From Gammaproteobacteria bacterium (GTDB taxonomy: Bacteria; Pseudomonadota; Gammaproteobacteria; Enterobacterales; Alteromonadaceae): 33,899 bases of DNA. Each line of letters starts with the position of its first letter. Position 1 is the stretch's first letter. The stretch spans positions 1 through 33,899 of the forward strand of contig JABXID010000181.1 in the NCBI GenBank assembly GCA_013373245.1. The letters are read 5' to 3'. The notes beneath the pieces were generated by a model that did not search any database, was not told where the DNA came from, and saw nothing but the letters and a program-made list of their open reading frames with translations. Position numbers and translations under genes: made by a program. Positions 1 through 8,389 of this stretch are shown piece by piece.

Positions 1-260
1 CTCAAAGCCGACCTATAGAGTATTTACGTTAAATCATTTTGGGGCATAATCAAGTTTGACTGCGTGTCTCTTAAAGGGACAAAGCAGCGACTCAGGCTGT
101 CTACCTTCTTAAACACCGAGTTATAAGACTTACAGAACAACTTCCTCGACAACTATTTAAGCACAGCTTATCGCTGTTTCTTCCTTAATCATCGCAATAC
201 TCTGCAAACATCAAAATCATTGGTTAATATATAATCACTCAAAATTACTGGAGAAGATCA
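1..260. other. Non-coding lead-in to the window
   Basis: No convincing gene is visible. The first codons in frame 1 stop after five residues (TAG ending at base 18), which could be the tail of a gene outside the window, but nothing supports this. A consensus-like -10 hexamer TATAAT lies at 230-235 just upstream of the first small gene, without a good -35 at normal spacing. A short hairpin (ACAGC-TTATC-GCTGT near 163-177) is followed by a T-rich stretch and could be a weak terminator of whatever lies upstream. Confidence 0.3.
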
Positions 261-551
261 ATGATCATTTCCAAAACAAAATTATTAACGACAAGTATTT
301 TATTCTCTACATTTATCGCTAGTGCTGCATTCGCTGCGCCGTCTGAAGTTAAGTTTAATGACTGCCAAGCTAAGATCATGGAAGCCAACAAACAAAAAAG
401 TGTGACCTGGTGGGCTTGGCTTACCAATAATCAGTCCTCACAGTTTCATTTTTTCCAACTGATGGAGTTACTGCACGGCGATGATGATGCTGCTGATACA
501 TCGGCACGCGTTGACCACGAAGAAGATAAAAACGAAGTACGCAACGTATAA
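261..551 (+). CDS. Small secreted protein of unknown function
   Basis: I do not recognise a named family for this 96-aa protein. Residues 1-26 form a clear Sec signal peptide (basic start, hydrophobic core, cleavage near AFA-A). The mature part has one cysteine, a tryptophan-rich stretch (TWWAWL), a short helix (FHFFQLMELL), and a highly acidic tail starting with a DDDAAD run. The start is supported by a GGAG ribosome-binding site about 7 bases upstream and a TATAAT hexamer upstream of that. Its stop overlaps the start of the DUF2970 gene by one base (TAATG), so the two are probably translated together. With a single cysteine it is unlikely to form an internal disulfide. A periplasmic location is inferred from the signal peptide only. 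Confidence 0.72.
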   Translation: MIISKTKLLTTSILFSTFIASAAFAAPSEVKFNDCQAKIMEANKQKSVTWWAWLTNNQSSQFHFFQLMELLHGDDDAADTSARVDHEEDKNEVRNV

Positions 552-742
552 TGACTAAAAACAAAAGTTTGTGGCAAGCCATGAAAAGCGCTGGAGCTGC
601 TTTATTTGGTGTGCAGAATTCCAAACAGCATCAGGAAGATTTCGAGAATGAAACGCCGTTTCCTTTCATTCTCGCTGGTGTGATTTTAGTGATTAGCTTT
701 TTACTTATTGTTGCCGCGATTGTAAGAGCGGTTCTTCCTTAA
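551..742 (+). CDS. DUF2970 family small membrane protein
   Basis: A 63-aa protein matching the DUF2970 pattern known from proteobacteria: a soluble N-terminus with a conserved AALFGVQ-type segment (residues about 16-23), a charged stretch, then a PFPFILAG motif leading into one transmembrane helix (about residues 37-60). The function of the family is not known. It is translationally coupled to the preceding secreted protein through a TAATG overlap and is convergent with dam, whose stop lies only 9 bases beyond its own stop. Length is normal for the family. It is probably an inner-membrane protein with a cytoplasmic N-terminus, which is inference from the single helix. Confidence 0.85.
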   Translation: MTKNKSLWQAMKSAGAALFGVQNSKQHQEDFENETPFPFILAGVILVISFLLIVAAIVRAVLP

Positions 743-751
743 TCCTTCCAC

Positions 752-1579
752 TTACTTTGATTTTGCTGCATAAAAGGCAAATACTTCCGATACTTTATTT
801 CTATTCTTTCCGTTTTGACTGATATTGCGCGCAACACTGGTATACGTGCATTCTGCGTTGTCGTATAACTTTTTAGTTAGTGCCGTATCGTGATTACTGA
901 TCAATACGGGGATGCCGCGTTTAAACGCTGCTTTTTCTGATCGAGCAACCAATTCAGCTTGGGCATTAACGTCAAAACCACCAATAGCGTAACTGGTAAA
1001 GTTTGCCGTATCCGACAAAGGCGCATAAGGCGGATCGCAATAAATAACGTTTCCTTTGCGAGCTCTCGCAAACGTTTTTTTAAAATCTTCGCAGACGAAC
1101 TTTGCTTTTTTCGCCTTTTCAGAAAACACAAAAATTTCGTCTTCCGGAAAGTACGGTTTGCTGTAGGAACCAAACGGCACGTTAAATTGGCCTGATAAAT
1201 TATAACGACACAAGCCATTAAAACCGTGACGATTCAAATACAAAAACAGTAAGGCACGACGATACATATCATCGGTTTTATTAAACTCATCGCGCAGACC
1301 ATAATAATGTACTTTGTCGTTATTTTTGGGGACAAACAGCGTTTTGGCGTCTTTTACAAAAGTTTTTGGTCGAGCCTTTACGTATTTGTATAAGCGTATA
1401 AGGTCAGGGTTCACGTCATTCAACAAATAATTATCAAAGTCGGAATTTAGAAACACCGAGCCTGCACCAACAAAAGGTTCTATCAGCTTATTGCCTTCGG
1501 GTAGCTTTAAATTTATTTGCTCGACTAAACTGTATTTGCCGCCGGCCCACTTCAAAAAGGCTCGGGATTTTTTCTTCAT
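752..1579 (-). CDS. dam: DNA adenine methylase (GATC-specific)
   Basis: Dam transfers a methyl group from S-adenosylmethionine to adenine N6 in GATC, marking DNA for mismatch repair, replication timing and transcriptional control. The 275-aa protein has the class alpha amino-methyltransferase order: N-terminal FLKWAGGK (residues 8-15), the SAM-binding motif EPFVGAG (34-40), the target recognition region in the middle (including LNRHGFNGLCRYN, 115-127), and catalytic motif IV DPPY at 182-185. Length is normal for Dam (E. coli 278). It is the last gene of the minus-strand aroK-aroB-damX-dam run, starting 8 bases after the damX stop, so it is probably co-transcribed. No odd features. Confidence 0.97.
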   Translation of the reverse strand: MKKKSRAFLKWAGGKYSLVEQINLKLPEGNKLIEPFVGAGSVFLNSDFDNYLLNDVNPDLIRLYKYVKARPKTFVKDAKTLFVPKNNDKVHYYGLRDEFNKTDDMYRRALLFLYLNRHGFNGLCRYNLSGQFNVPFGSYSKPYFPEDEIFVFSEKAKKAKFVCEDFKKTFARARKGNVIYCDPPYAPLSDTANFTSYAIGGFDVNAQAELVARSEKAAFKRGIPVLISNHDTALTKKLYDNAECTYTSVARNISQNGKNRNKVSEVFAFYAAKSK

Positions 1580-1587
1580 TTAAAGCT

Positions 1588-3336
1588 CTATTGACTCGTT
1601 AATGTTTTTTGGTAAGCGGCGATCTGTTGTTGGATCACCGAAATTGACTTAGCCCAAGATTTCGGCGCTATGCGTTTAGCTTCAGCTCTAGCCTGTTCAA
1701 TGGTTTCAAATAACCCATGCGTCACAACAATCCAATCGGTTTGATTGCGGCGCACCTTGTAAATTCTTAATTTGTCAGCTGACACAGGAGCTGATTGTAA
1801 ATATTCAGCCAACACTTCTTGGCTGCTGACTGCAGTTAGCTGAAGCACATAATGCGTGGCTGGTAGCGCCATAAACTGCTGATTATCAATTTGATATTGA
1901 ATGCCAGACGGTAACTTGAACCTAGTCTCTGTTGGAGTCGCACTAATACCAGCCGTTGAAATTAATGCGCCGGCATCATCAAGCTCAGGTTCAGTCTTTG
2001 CGACTGGCTCTTGAGACACACTTGTTTTGTCTTCTGGCTCTAAAAAGAAATCCAACATAGAGTCTTCAGTTTGACTAATAGCGTCGTCGCTTTTCGGAGC
2101 AGGCGCGCCTTTTATATTTATATTTTGATTTTCATCAGTTGAATTATCAGCTGCGACACCGGCAACTAACTCTGCGTTGGCCGACTTTTCTTGCTCAGCC
2201 ATTTTTTGATCTCTTTTTGCTTTTTCAGCAGTTAACTCAGCCAATATCATATCTGTGGTTGGGTTTTGAACAACATCCTGCGGCGTACTTTTAGACGTAA
2301 CTTTATCGGCTTGTGTCTGATTCATTAATGCATCAAAAATCACTTCACTTGACGCCGTTGGTGTCGCAATCATTTGTGCCATCGGCTTTTCATCGAGTGA
2401 AAACGGCTGTTGAGTTTGCCCCTCTTTACCAGAGTCATTTTGTTGGTCTTTTAAAGCCTGCTCAGCAGAGCCTGTTTGTTCGCTCGCGGAATTATTCTTT
2501 TTCCAAGGCTTTACCACTTGCTGGGTTAACAAATCCTCACTTTGGGCTGGCTTCAATTCTTGTTTCACCGGCTCTGGCGTTACATTCAATCGGTAAATAT
2601 AAATAACCAAGGTCAATAACAAACTAGCCATTACTAACAATGCGCCCCAAAACTTAAGGTTTAACGGCGAGCCATCGGTATTCTCTAACGTGCTATTTTC
2701 ATTAAACGCTAGCAGTTGAATTGGAATGCCAGCCGCATTTTCAATCCAACGCTTCACTTTGACATTGGCTTGTGCTGGTAAATCAGGGATGTATTCCGCC
2801 ATAAGCTGATAACTTTCTTGTTTATTCAGCGCTGGGACCTTCATTATTTGTAAAAAGCCGGAATTAACATTAAGTAAGGTGCTGGACTCACTGCGATTAA
2901 ACGCCAACACCATGGAGAGATTAATGCCAAGAATTTCTGATTCGCTGAACAATTGCAGCAACTCGCCAATTAGCCGACCTGATAAATAATGACAATTATC
3001 GATAGCGATAAGTATTTCAGAGGGTTGATTAAACTCGATGAAACTGGTGAGAAGTGGCATTTCAGGATCGAACAACACATTACCAAATAATTGTTCGATG
3101 ATCCGGCTACGCACTTGAATATCGTTCATCGATGGCGTAACCGTGATATAACATTTGTTAGCATCAGGCAGTGCAGTGGTTAACACCTCTTCAATCAGAG
3201 CCGTTTTACCTATGCCTTCAGGACCTTCTAACGCAACAATTTTTTTGGCTTGAACGCCAGCCATCACCTTATTAATAAAGGTTAAACGACTATCTGGTAT
3301 AAAAAACTGCGAAGTTCCTGAACTCGAAGCTGACAT
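1588..3336 (-). CDS. damX: DamX, AAA ATPase and SPOR-domain cell-division protein
   Basis: DamX is an inner-membrane septal protein that binds denuded peptidoglycan through its SPOR domain. This 582-aa protein has an N-terminal AAA-type ATPase with Walker A GPEGIGKT (38-45) and Walker B ILIAIDN (108-114), one transmembrane helix at about 229-248, a long low-complexity Gln/Glu/Ser/Thr-rich linker, and a C-terminal SPOR domain from about residue 485 (HYVLQLTAVSS, then IYKVRRNQTDWIVVTHGLF). An intact N-terminal ATPase in front of the helix suggests a cytoplasmic nucleotide-binding role beyond septal binding; whether it hydrolyses ATP cannot be told. The start overlaps the aroB stop by one base (TAATG), indicating translational coupling; dam follows 8 bases later. 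Confidence 0.95.
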   Translation of the reverse strand: MSASSSGTSQFFIPDSRLTFINKVMAGVQAKKIVALEGPEGIGKTALIEEVLTTALPDANKCYITVTPSMNDIQVRSRIIEQLFGNVLFDPEMPLLTSFIEFNQPSEILIAIDNCHYLSGRLIGELLQLFSESEILGINLSMVLAFNRSESSTLLNVNSGFLQIMKVPALNKQESYQLMAEYIPDLPAQANVKVKRWIENAAGIPIQLLAFNENSTLENTDGSPLNLKFWGALLVMASLLLTLVIYIYRLNVTPEPVKQELKPAQSEDLLTQQVVKPWKKNNSASEQTGSAEQALKDQQNDSGKEGQTQQPFSLDEKPMAQMIATPTASSEVIFDALMNQTQADKVTSKSTPQDVVQNPTTDMILAELTAEKAKRDQKMAEQEKSANAELVAGVAADNSTDENQNINIKGAPAPKSDDAISQTEDSMLDFFLEPEDKTSVSQEPVAKTEPELDDAGALISTAGISATPTETRFKLPSGIQYQIDNQQFMALPATHYVLQLTAVSSQEVLAEYLQSAPVSADKLRIYKVRRNQTDWIVVTHGLFETIEQARAEAKRIAPKSWAKSISVIQQQIAAYQKTLTSQ

Positions 3337-4400
3337 TATAAAATTTGTTGTAATTCGCTTTCTGTTACGTCTTTTACCAGTATCGCTCGACCGAGCGTTT
3401 TCGGCAACACAAATCTTATAGTATCTGCTTGAACTTTCTTATCTTTTTTCATGTGCTTGATGTAGTCAGCACAACTCATTTGCTCAGGGCCTGCGATAGG
3501 TAAGTCAAACGACGCAATTAACGCCTTTATTTGTTCCACTTCTTCAGCCGTTAACCAAGCACGTGTTGCTGCCAACTCTGCAGCTTGTACCATACCAGCG
3601 GCAACCGCTTCACCGTGCAACCAAACACCATATCCCATTTCCGCTTCGATAGCGTGACCGAAAGTATGACCTAGATTTAGCAAAGCTCGTAAGCCTGCTT
3701 CTTTTTCATCTTGCGCGACTATGTCGGCTTTATTCTGGCAACAACGCTGAATAATATACGTCATTACATCTGGTTGTTTGGTTTTAATGGCTTGTTGATT
3801 CTGTTCAATGTATTCGAAGAATGGTTTATCGCCAAGAATGCCGTATTTGATCACTTCAGACATGCCTGCAGCAAACTCTTTAGCAGGCAAGCTATTCATA
3901 GTATCAATGTCGATAACTACCGCTTTAGGCTGATAAAACGCACCGATCATATTTTTACCAAGCGGATGATTGACTGCAGTTTTGCCACCAACCGATGAGT
4001 CAACTTGCGACAATAGTGTGGTTGGAACTTGGATAAAATCTACACCACGTTGATAAGTAGCGGCAACAAAACCAGTAATATCGCCAATTACACCACCACC
4101 CAACGCAACTAAGGTAACATCACGACCATAGTTGTGTTCTAACAAATGGCTCATGATTTTTTCGTAACTGGCCAATGTTTTATAGGCTTCACCGTCTTCA
4201 ATACAAAAAATATCGACGTCGTAACCGTCTAAAGCTTGACTGATTTTATCTTCGAACAGAGGCTTGAGTGTGGTGTTAGTCACCACAACTACTTTTTTAC
4301 CTTGAATATGAGGCACAAAAAAGGAGCTATTTACCATAGCTCCTGATTCGATATAAATGGGATAACTGCGTTCTCCTAGTGAAACTTTCAATGCTTCCAT
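3336..4400 (-). CDS. aroB: 3-dehydroquinate synthase
   Basis: AroB converts 3-deoxy-D-arabino-heptulosonate 7-phosphate to 3-dehydroquinate, the second step of the shikimate pathway, using NAD+ and a divalent metal. The 354-aa sequence shows the NAD-binding region with EDGEAYKTL, the glycine-rich GGGVIGDITGFVAATYQRG segment, the QVPTTLLSQVDSSVGGKTAVN signature (residues about 124-144), the NMIGAFYQP loop, and the metal-ligand region with NLGHTFGHAIE and LHGEAVAAGM. Length is typical (E. coli 362). It follows aroK by 23 bases on the same strand and runs into damX, so two consecutive-pathway genes are linked to a cell-division and DNA-methylation operon, as in E. coli. Confidence 0.98.
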   Translation of the reverse strand: MEALKVSLGERSYPIYIESGAMVNSSFFVPHIQGKKVVVVTNTTLKPLFEDKISQALDGYDVDIFCIEDGEAYKTLASYEKIMSHLLEHNYGRDVTLVALGGGVIGDITGFVAATYQRGVDFIQVPTTLLSQVDSSVGGKTAVNHPLGKNMIGAFYQPKAVVIDIDTMNSLPAKEFAAGMSEVIKYGILGDKPFFEYIEQNQQAIKTKQPDVMTYIIQRCCQNKADIVAQDEKEAGLRALLNLGHTFGHAIEAEMGYGVWLHGEAVAAGMVQAAELAATRAWLTAEEVEQIKALIASFDLPIAGPEQMSCADYIKHMKKDKKVQADTIRFVLPKTLGRAILVKDVTESELQQIL

Positions 4401-4423
4401 TTGTTTTACAGTACCCCTTATTT

Positions 4424-4942
4424 TTAAAAGTCTAATTTACTAATGATTTCGTTAGCGACAACTCGAGCACTTTGCTCATCAGTTTTAACAACGATGTCTG
4501 CCACTTCTTCATATAATGGACCGCGCTCACCCGCTAAACGTTCCAATACATCACGAGCTGGCTCTTCTGTTTGCAACAGAGGACGACGTTTATCACGTTG
4601 CGTACGAGCGACTTGCTTTTCGATTGGCGTTTCTAAATAAACGACAATTCCGCGAGCTGACAAACGGTTGCGAATTTCTTTGCTCACAACAGAACCGCCA
4701 CCAGTTGCTAGAACAATGCCTTGTTGCTCTGTAAGTTCAGAGATAACAGACTCTTCACGACGACGGAAGCCTTCTTCGCCTTCGATATCGAATACCCATG
4801 CGATATCCGCACCTGTGCGGCGTTCGATTTCTTGATCTGAGTCTACAAATTGAAGGTGTAACTGCTCGGCTAAGTGCCTACCGATAGTGCTTTTGCCAGC
4901 ACCCATAGGCCCTACTAAGAAGATATTACGTTTTTCAGCCAT
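4424..4942 (-). CDS. aroK: Shikimate kinase I
   Basis: AroK phosphorylates shikimate at the 3-hydroxyl using ATP. The 172-aa protein has Walker [10 protein letters not shown] at 11-19, the shikimate-binding DSD (35-37) and RR (61-62) region, the GGGSV turn (near 81-85), and the lid arginine stretch RDKRRPLL. Length matches AroK (E. coli 173). It is the first gene of the aroK-aroB-damX-dam transcription unit. A plausible sigma-70 promoter sits about 100 bases upstream, independent of the pil-like genes, so the shikimate genes need not depend on the pil promoter. Confidence 0.97.
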   Translation of the reverse strand: MAEKRNIFLVGPMGAGKSTIGRHLAEQLHLQFVDSDQEIERRTGADIAWVFDIEGEEGFRRREESVISELTEQQGIVLATGGGSVVSKEIRNRLSARGIVVYLETPIEKQVARTQRDKRRPLLQTEEPARDVLERLAGERGPLYEEVADIVVKTDEQSARVVANEIISKLDF

Positions 4943-5247
4943 ATTACCTAATTCAAATATTTGTGTTTAATCGGTTAAAAGTCCTAGCGCCCTTACCTTG
5001 TGTCCACATCAGACACTTGCGCCCATGAAAAATAAGGCGCGAATTATCGCAAAAAAACTACGACAAAAGCAAGCACCAGTTGCGTATGAGTGAATAAAGT
5101 TAACAGGCGGCTGATTTTCGCTTATTCCACCGGAGCGTCCAATACGTTAAATAGTTAACTAATTTAGCAGCTTAGGAGAGTAAACCTCGCTACTCTAAAA
5201 TAGAAAATAAATTACAAACCGTTCGAGAAAACTACCAACTAACATAT
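4943..5247 (-). other. Intergenic region between pilQ-like gene and aroK
   Basis: This 305-base gap has no ORF that I would call a gene. It holds the candidate aroK promoter (listed separately) and a weak 6-bp inverted repeat AGAGTA/TACTCT (5177-5182 and 5191-5196) lying just past the secretin stop, which could form a small hairpin but has no following U-run on the minus strand. No confident terminator for the pil-like genes is visible, so read-through into aroK is possible. Confidence 0.4.
5043..5072 (-). promoter_or_regulatory. Candidate sigma-70 promoter for aroK-aroB-damX-dam
   Basis: On the minus strand TTGCTT (5067-5072) and GATAAT (5043-5048) are separated by 18 bases, close to consensus. 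Transcription would start near 5036, giving a leader of about 95 bases before aroK. The position in a long gap directly upstream of aroK supports it. The spacing is one base over optimum and the call rests on hexamer matching only. Confidence 0.42.
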
Positions 5248-6642
5248 TTAAGGCGCTATTTTAGGGGTCACAAATACCAATAACTCGCGCTTTTCGTTAT
5301 AACTAGTTTCAGTTCGAAAAAGTTGGCCCAAATAAGGTATATCCCCCAATAAAGGAACTTTTGTAACCGCATTTATCAACTGTTGTTGATAAATGCCGCC
5401 GAGCACTATGGTTTCGCCGTTTTTGACCGAGACCTTGGTTTTTATTTGCTGAGTATCGATTGCAACAGCAGGACCAGTTGAGGTAATTACCGACTCACCG
5501 CGAGCATCTTGCGTGATATTTAATTCAAGAATTATGTCGTTGTTGGGGGTAATTTGTGGTGTGACTTCTAAACTCAAAACAGCTCTTTTAAATGCAACGC
5601 TGGTTGCACCGTGGGCGGCGGCTTGCAGATATGGGATCTCTGTGCCTTGCTCAATTCTTGAGGTATTTTGATTGGTCGCCAACACACGAGGGGTCGCGAC
5701 AATTTCTCCTTTACTCTCGCGCTCTAAAGCAGATAACTCCAAATCCAACAATGTACCATCCGCTAACTTAGCCATTTGCAAAGCAAATCGCCCCGCTGGA
5801 TTTGTCACGGGCAAATTAACGTTAAATTTATCAGCAAAAGACAGGTTAACGGGTGAAGCCGATGAGATAGCCGCGGCTTGTTCACTGGAACTAGCCAGTA
5901 TATTTTTACTATCACTGCTGTGGGACAACAATCCCCAGCGCACACCTAGCTGCTCATCGATATTGTCACGCACCGTAACCATTCGAGCTTCAATTAATAC
6001 TTGCCGAGCAGGTGCATCTAAGTGGTTTATCACGTTGCGTATATCTACAAGCGCTTGCTGCGTGTCTCGAATGATCAACGAATTTGTTCGTTCATCAACA
6101 GTTACTTGCCCTCTTTCAGTCATAATTGAGTTATCACTGGCTTTTAGTGTTTCCGCAATATCTCGCGCTTTGGCGTAGTTGATTGAAATGGTCATTGATA
6201 CAAGCGCTCGTTTTTGCTCAATTTTGTATTTCGCTTCTAATTTATTAAGCTGACGCTGAGCTATCTGCTGCGCCGGCGCTACTAGCATAATGTTGTCATA
6301 TAATGAATAACTCAATCCTTGCAGTTCTAAAACAAGATGTAGTGCTTGTTGCCAGTCGACCTGATGCAGCGAAACAGTCACCTGACCTTTGACATCTTCA
6401 GTCATTAACACATTCAACTGTTTTAACTGCGCCAATGTTTTTAATACATCTCTGATAGACGTTGACTCGAATCGCAAATCGATAAGTTCGGTTCGCTCTA
6501 ATGAGCTACCAAACGTTTTTTCTTCTTGCGCAAAACAAGCACACGACAACAAAATGGCAGCCACCACAAACGCTAAGACTTTCACTAATCTAGTTTGATT
6601 ACAGCGCGCCTTATGATCACCAGTAAAATAAAAGATCTCCAT
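5248..6642 (-). CDS. pilQ: Type IV pilus / DNA-uptake secretin, short PilQ (HofQ/ComE type)
   Basis: Secretins form the outer-membrane ring through which type IV pili or competence pseudopili pass. This 464-aa protein has a hydrophobic signal segment (about residues 20-38, ending ...CACFAQ) preceded by an unusually long basic N-terminus, an STN/N0 domain (LRFESTSIRDVLKTLAQ, then GQVTVSLHQVDWQQALHLVL), one N1/KH-like domain (VDERTNSLIIRDTQ, then NHLDAPARQVLIEARMV), and the secretin pore (VATPRVLATNQ, GTEIPYLQ, VSVKNGETIVLGGIY, VPLLGDIPYLGQLFR, ELLVFVTPKI). The peptidoglycan-binding AMIN domains of full-length PilQ (usually about 650-750 aa) are absent, which makes it like E. coli HofQ or Haemophilus ComE. 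It lies 14 bases after the preceding small membrane-protein gene. Position before aroK is the standard one for pilQ. Pilus versus DNA uptake cannot be told. Confidence 0.9.
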   Translation of the reverse strand: MEIFYFTGDHKARCNQTRLVKVLAFVVAAILLSCACFAQEEKTFGSSLERTELIDLRFESTSIRDVLKTLAQLKQLNVLMTEDVKGQVTVSLHQVDWQQALHLVLELQGLSYSLYDNIMLVAPAQQIAQRQLNKLEAKYKIEQKRALVSMTISINYAKARDIAETLKASDNSIMTERGQVTVDERTNSLIIRDTQQALVDIRNVINHLDAPARQVLIEARMVTVRDNIDEQLGVRWGLLSHSSDSKNILASSSEQAAAISSASPVNLSFADKFNVNLPVTNPAGRFALQMAKLADGTLLDLELSALERESKGEIVATPRVLATNQNTSRIEQGTEIPYLQAAAHGATSVAFKRAVLSLEVTPQITPNNDIILELNITQDARGESVITSTGPAVAIDTQQIKTKVSVKNGETIVLGGIYQQQLINAVTKVPLLGDIPYLGQLFRTETSYNEKRELLVFVTPKIAP

Positions 6643-6656
6643 ATCTTACATCTCCG

Positions 6657-7229
6657 TTAAAAATTAAATTCTAATCGACACCCTTGAAAGTAAACCGTAA
6701 CGCTCTCGTCATTGATAAAGACTGTTTTATCTTGCGGTTGCACGCCGGTTGACTCAGAACGATTTGCCAACAAAGTTTGATTGGTTTTCCTAATTTCACT
6801 GCTAATCGATAACATTTCACTCGGTCCCTGCAATAAAACAACGGCATGATCCACAGCGGTAATAATTCCCTTTATCTCAAAATGTTGCCCATGCTTGCTG
6901 TGTTTATCTGTAGTTTCTGACTGAGTACTTGCACAACCTTGAATTTCTGTATTTTCAGATTGCAGTCTCACAGGACGGCGCCCTGCAAGTTCTTCATCAT
7001 TAACCGACAGGTCGGAAAAGTGCTTCTTTTGCTTTAGCGCCTGAGTAACTTTAACCACTTTCTGCTTAGGCTGAAGCTGTGGTATGTTTACTTGCGTGAA
7101 TGAATTGAGGGCGTATATAAGCGCTATTGTAAAAAACACAACAAAGACAATTAAAAAACGCCGTTTATTTATTCTGGCGTTTGAAGTTCGGCCAGTTATT
7201 TGCGGTTGAAACCAATCCACTTCAATCAA
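6657..7229 (-). CDS. Single-pass membrane protein in the pil slot, possible PilN/PilP-like remnant
   Basis: It occupies the place of pilN-pilO-pilP between the pilM-like and secretin genes but is one ORF of about 190 aa. It has a short N-terminus ending in a basic run (NKRRF), one transmembrane helix (about FLIVFVVFFTIALIYAL), a Lys/Gln-rich linker, and a C-terminal beta-rich segment (FEIKGIITAVDHAVVLL) that loosely resembles the periplasmic homology domain of PilP/GspC. Two cysteines (QGCAS and FQGCRLEF) could pair in the periplasm. The ORF track begins at a TTG at 7247; I prefer the TTG at 7229 because an AGGTG lies 8-9 bases upstream and it overlaps the pilM-like stop tightly, but a GTG at 7220 is also possible. 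Family assignment is tentative. Confidence 0.6.
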   Translation of the reverse strand: MIEVDWFQPQITGRTSNARINKRRFLIVFVVFFTIALIYALNSFTQVNIPQLQPKQKVVKVTQALKQKKHFSDLSVNDEELAGRRPVRLQSENTEIQGCASTQSETTDKHSKHGQHFEIKGIITAVDHAVVLLQGPSEMLSISSEIRKTNQTLLANRSESTGVQPQDKTVFINDESVTVYFQGCRLEFNF

Positions 7230-8211
7230 AATCTGACACCTGCACAAATTGCAAGGCGTCGGAAAAGCGTTCAGGCCTATCCAATCCCTTTAATGCCAAT
7301 CCAAAACTCACCAGAAAGTCACTTGAGATAACACAAGCCCCATCTTCTAACCAGTCACTTGAAGGCAATAAAACTAACTTTGCTAATGTTAATACTTGAT
7401 AACTTTTAAACTTATGTTGGCATTCAGCAGACCAAACTAAAGGGGCACTTAAAAGAAGAACGTATGATTTATCCAGTGCTAAACTCGACAATACCAGATT
7501 GAGCGTCTTTAACAGAAAATCGATATAGAATCTTTTATCTAATCGGCCATCAACCGCATAACTTTTTTCAAACACTAGTTGCTTGTTTTGACCTGCAACA
7601 ATCAATAAACGACTACCAAACAAATGACATGCAACCCAGTACGATTCTTTCATGTTTAAACGTTCTGAAATTGTTAAAACACAGCGCACTATTGCCAACG
7701 AATCGATTTCTAAATGTTTTATTCGAGCCTTAGTTACTGACAATGAGTGTTCCATTTTTTCAATCTGCTTGGCCTCACATGCTGCTAGATAAAAATGCTG
7801 GTACAGGTTGTCAGGATTGGATATTTTTTGATACAGACAGACAAAATCTTTATTTGAGAAACGCTGCATATGACTCAGTTTACTATGAAAAAAATTATCA
7901 ACTTCATGTTTAGCAAGCGATAGTGGCGCTTTCGTGATTCGTGTTAACACTTGCTCTAATGCCAAACAAGCCACCAGCACCAAACGATGTGACGGGTATT
8001 GCTCCCTCAATGTTTGCACAAACCGCTTTAATTCATTGTTTTCTATCGAAAGTTTCTGGCAAGTGCACAATTCTGAAAATTGTGAGTCGAGTACAACAAC
8101 ATATATGTGCTCCTGAACAAACTCCACTCCAATATTTAGAAACGGCCTTTTTTTCAGAACAACAGCGGTTAACTGCTTAAAGTGAGGTAGGTTTCCTAAC
8201 CATTTTTTCAT
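7222..8211 (-). CDS. pilM: Divergent PilM-like (actin-fold) pilus assembly protein
   Basis: PilM is a cytoplasmic actin-like protein that anchors PilN and couples the inner-membrane subcomplex to the pilus motor. This 329-aa protein sits in the pilM position, divergent from mrcA, as in many gammaproteobacteria. Visible hints of the family are an early FLNIGVEFVQEHIYVVVLD strand-turn-strand (actin phosphate-1-like), the IKHLEIDSLAIVRC segment (compare IDVEAFALLRA in PilM), and the terminal FLVSFGLALKG (compare GLALR). Nucleotide-binding glycines of canonical PilM are poorly kept. I moved the start from 8244 to the ATG at 8211 because AGGA lies 7 bases before it and nothing resembling a ribosome-binding site precedes 8244. 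Sequence is strongly diverged, so the call rests partly on position. Confidence 0.72.
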   Translation of the reverse strand: MKKWLGNLPHFKQLTAVVLKKRPFLNIGVEFVQEHIYVVVLDSQFSELCTCQKLSIENNELKRFVQTLREQYPSHRLVLVACLALEQVLTRITKAPLSLAKHEVDNFFHSKLSHMQRFSNKDFVCLYQKISNPDNLYQHFYLAACEAKQIEKMEHSLSVTKARIKHLEIDSLAIVRCVLTISERLNMKESYWVACHLFGSRLLIVAGQNKQLVFEKSYAVDGRLDKRFYIDFLLKTLNLVLSSLALDKSYVLLLSAPLVWSAECQHKFKSYQVLTLAKLVLLPSSDWLEDGACVISSDFLVSFGLALKGLDRPERFSDALQFVQVSDFD

Positions 8212-8389
8212 TTCGACATCCTGTCCATACCATTGTAAAGGCATAGCAATATCGAGATATTTACCACACCAACAACCTTAGGTTAGTACATAAATCTACG
8301 TTTTCAATATAGGTACAATTAAAAATATGCTTTCTCAAAATTCAGAGGTTATACTTACGCCTTTGTTCAATTTTGGTTAGTAGTCTTTA

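Noticed and set aside
901-1218. 105-aa ORF inside dam (same strand, other frame)
   Set aside because: Shadow of dam with no recognisable domain or ribosome-binding site.
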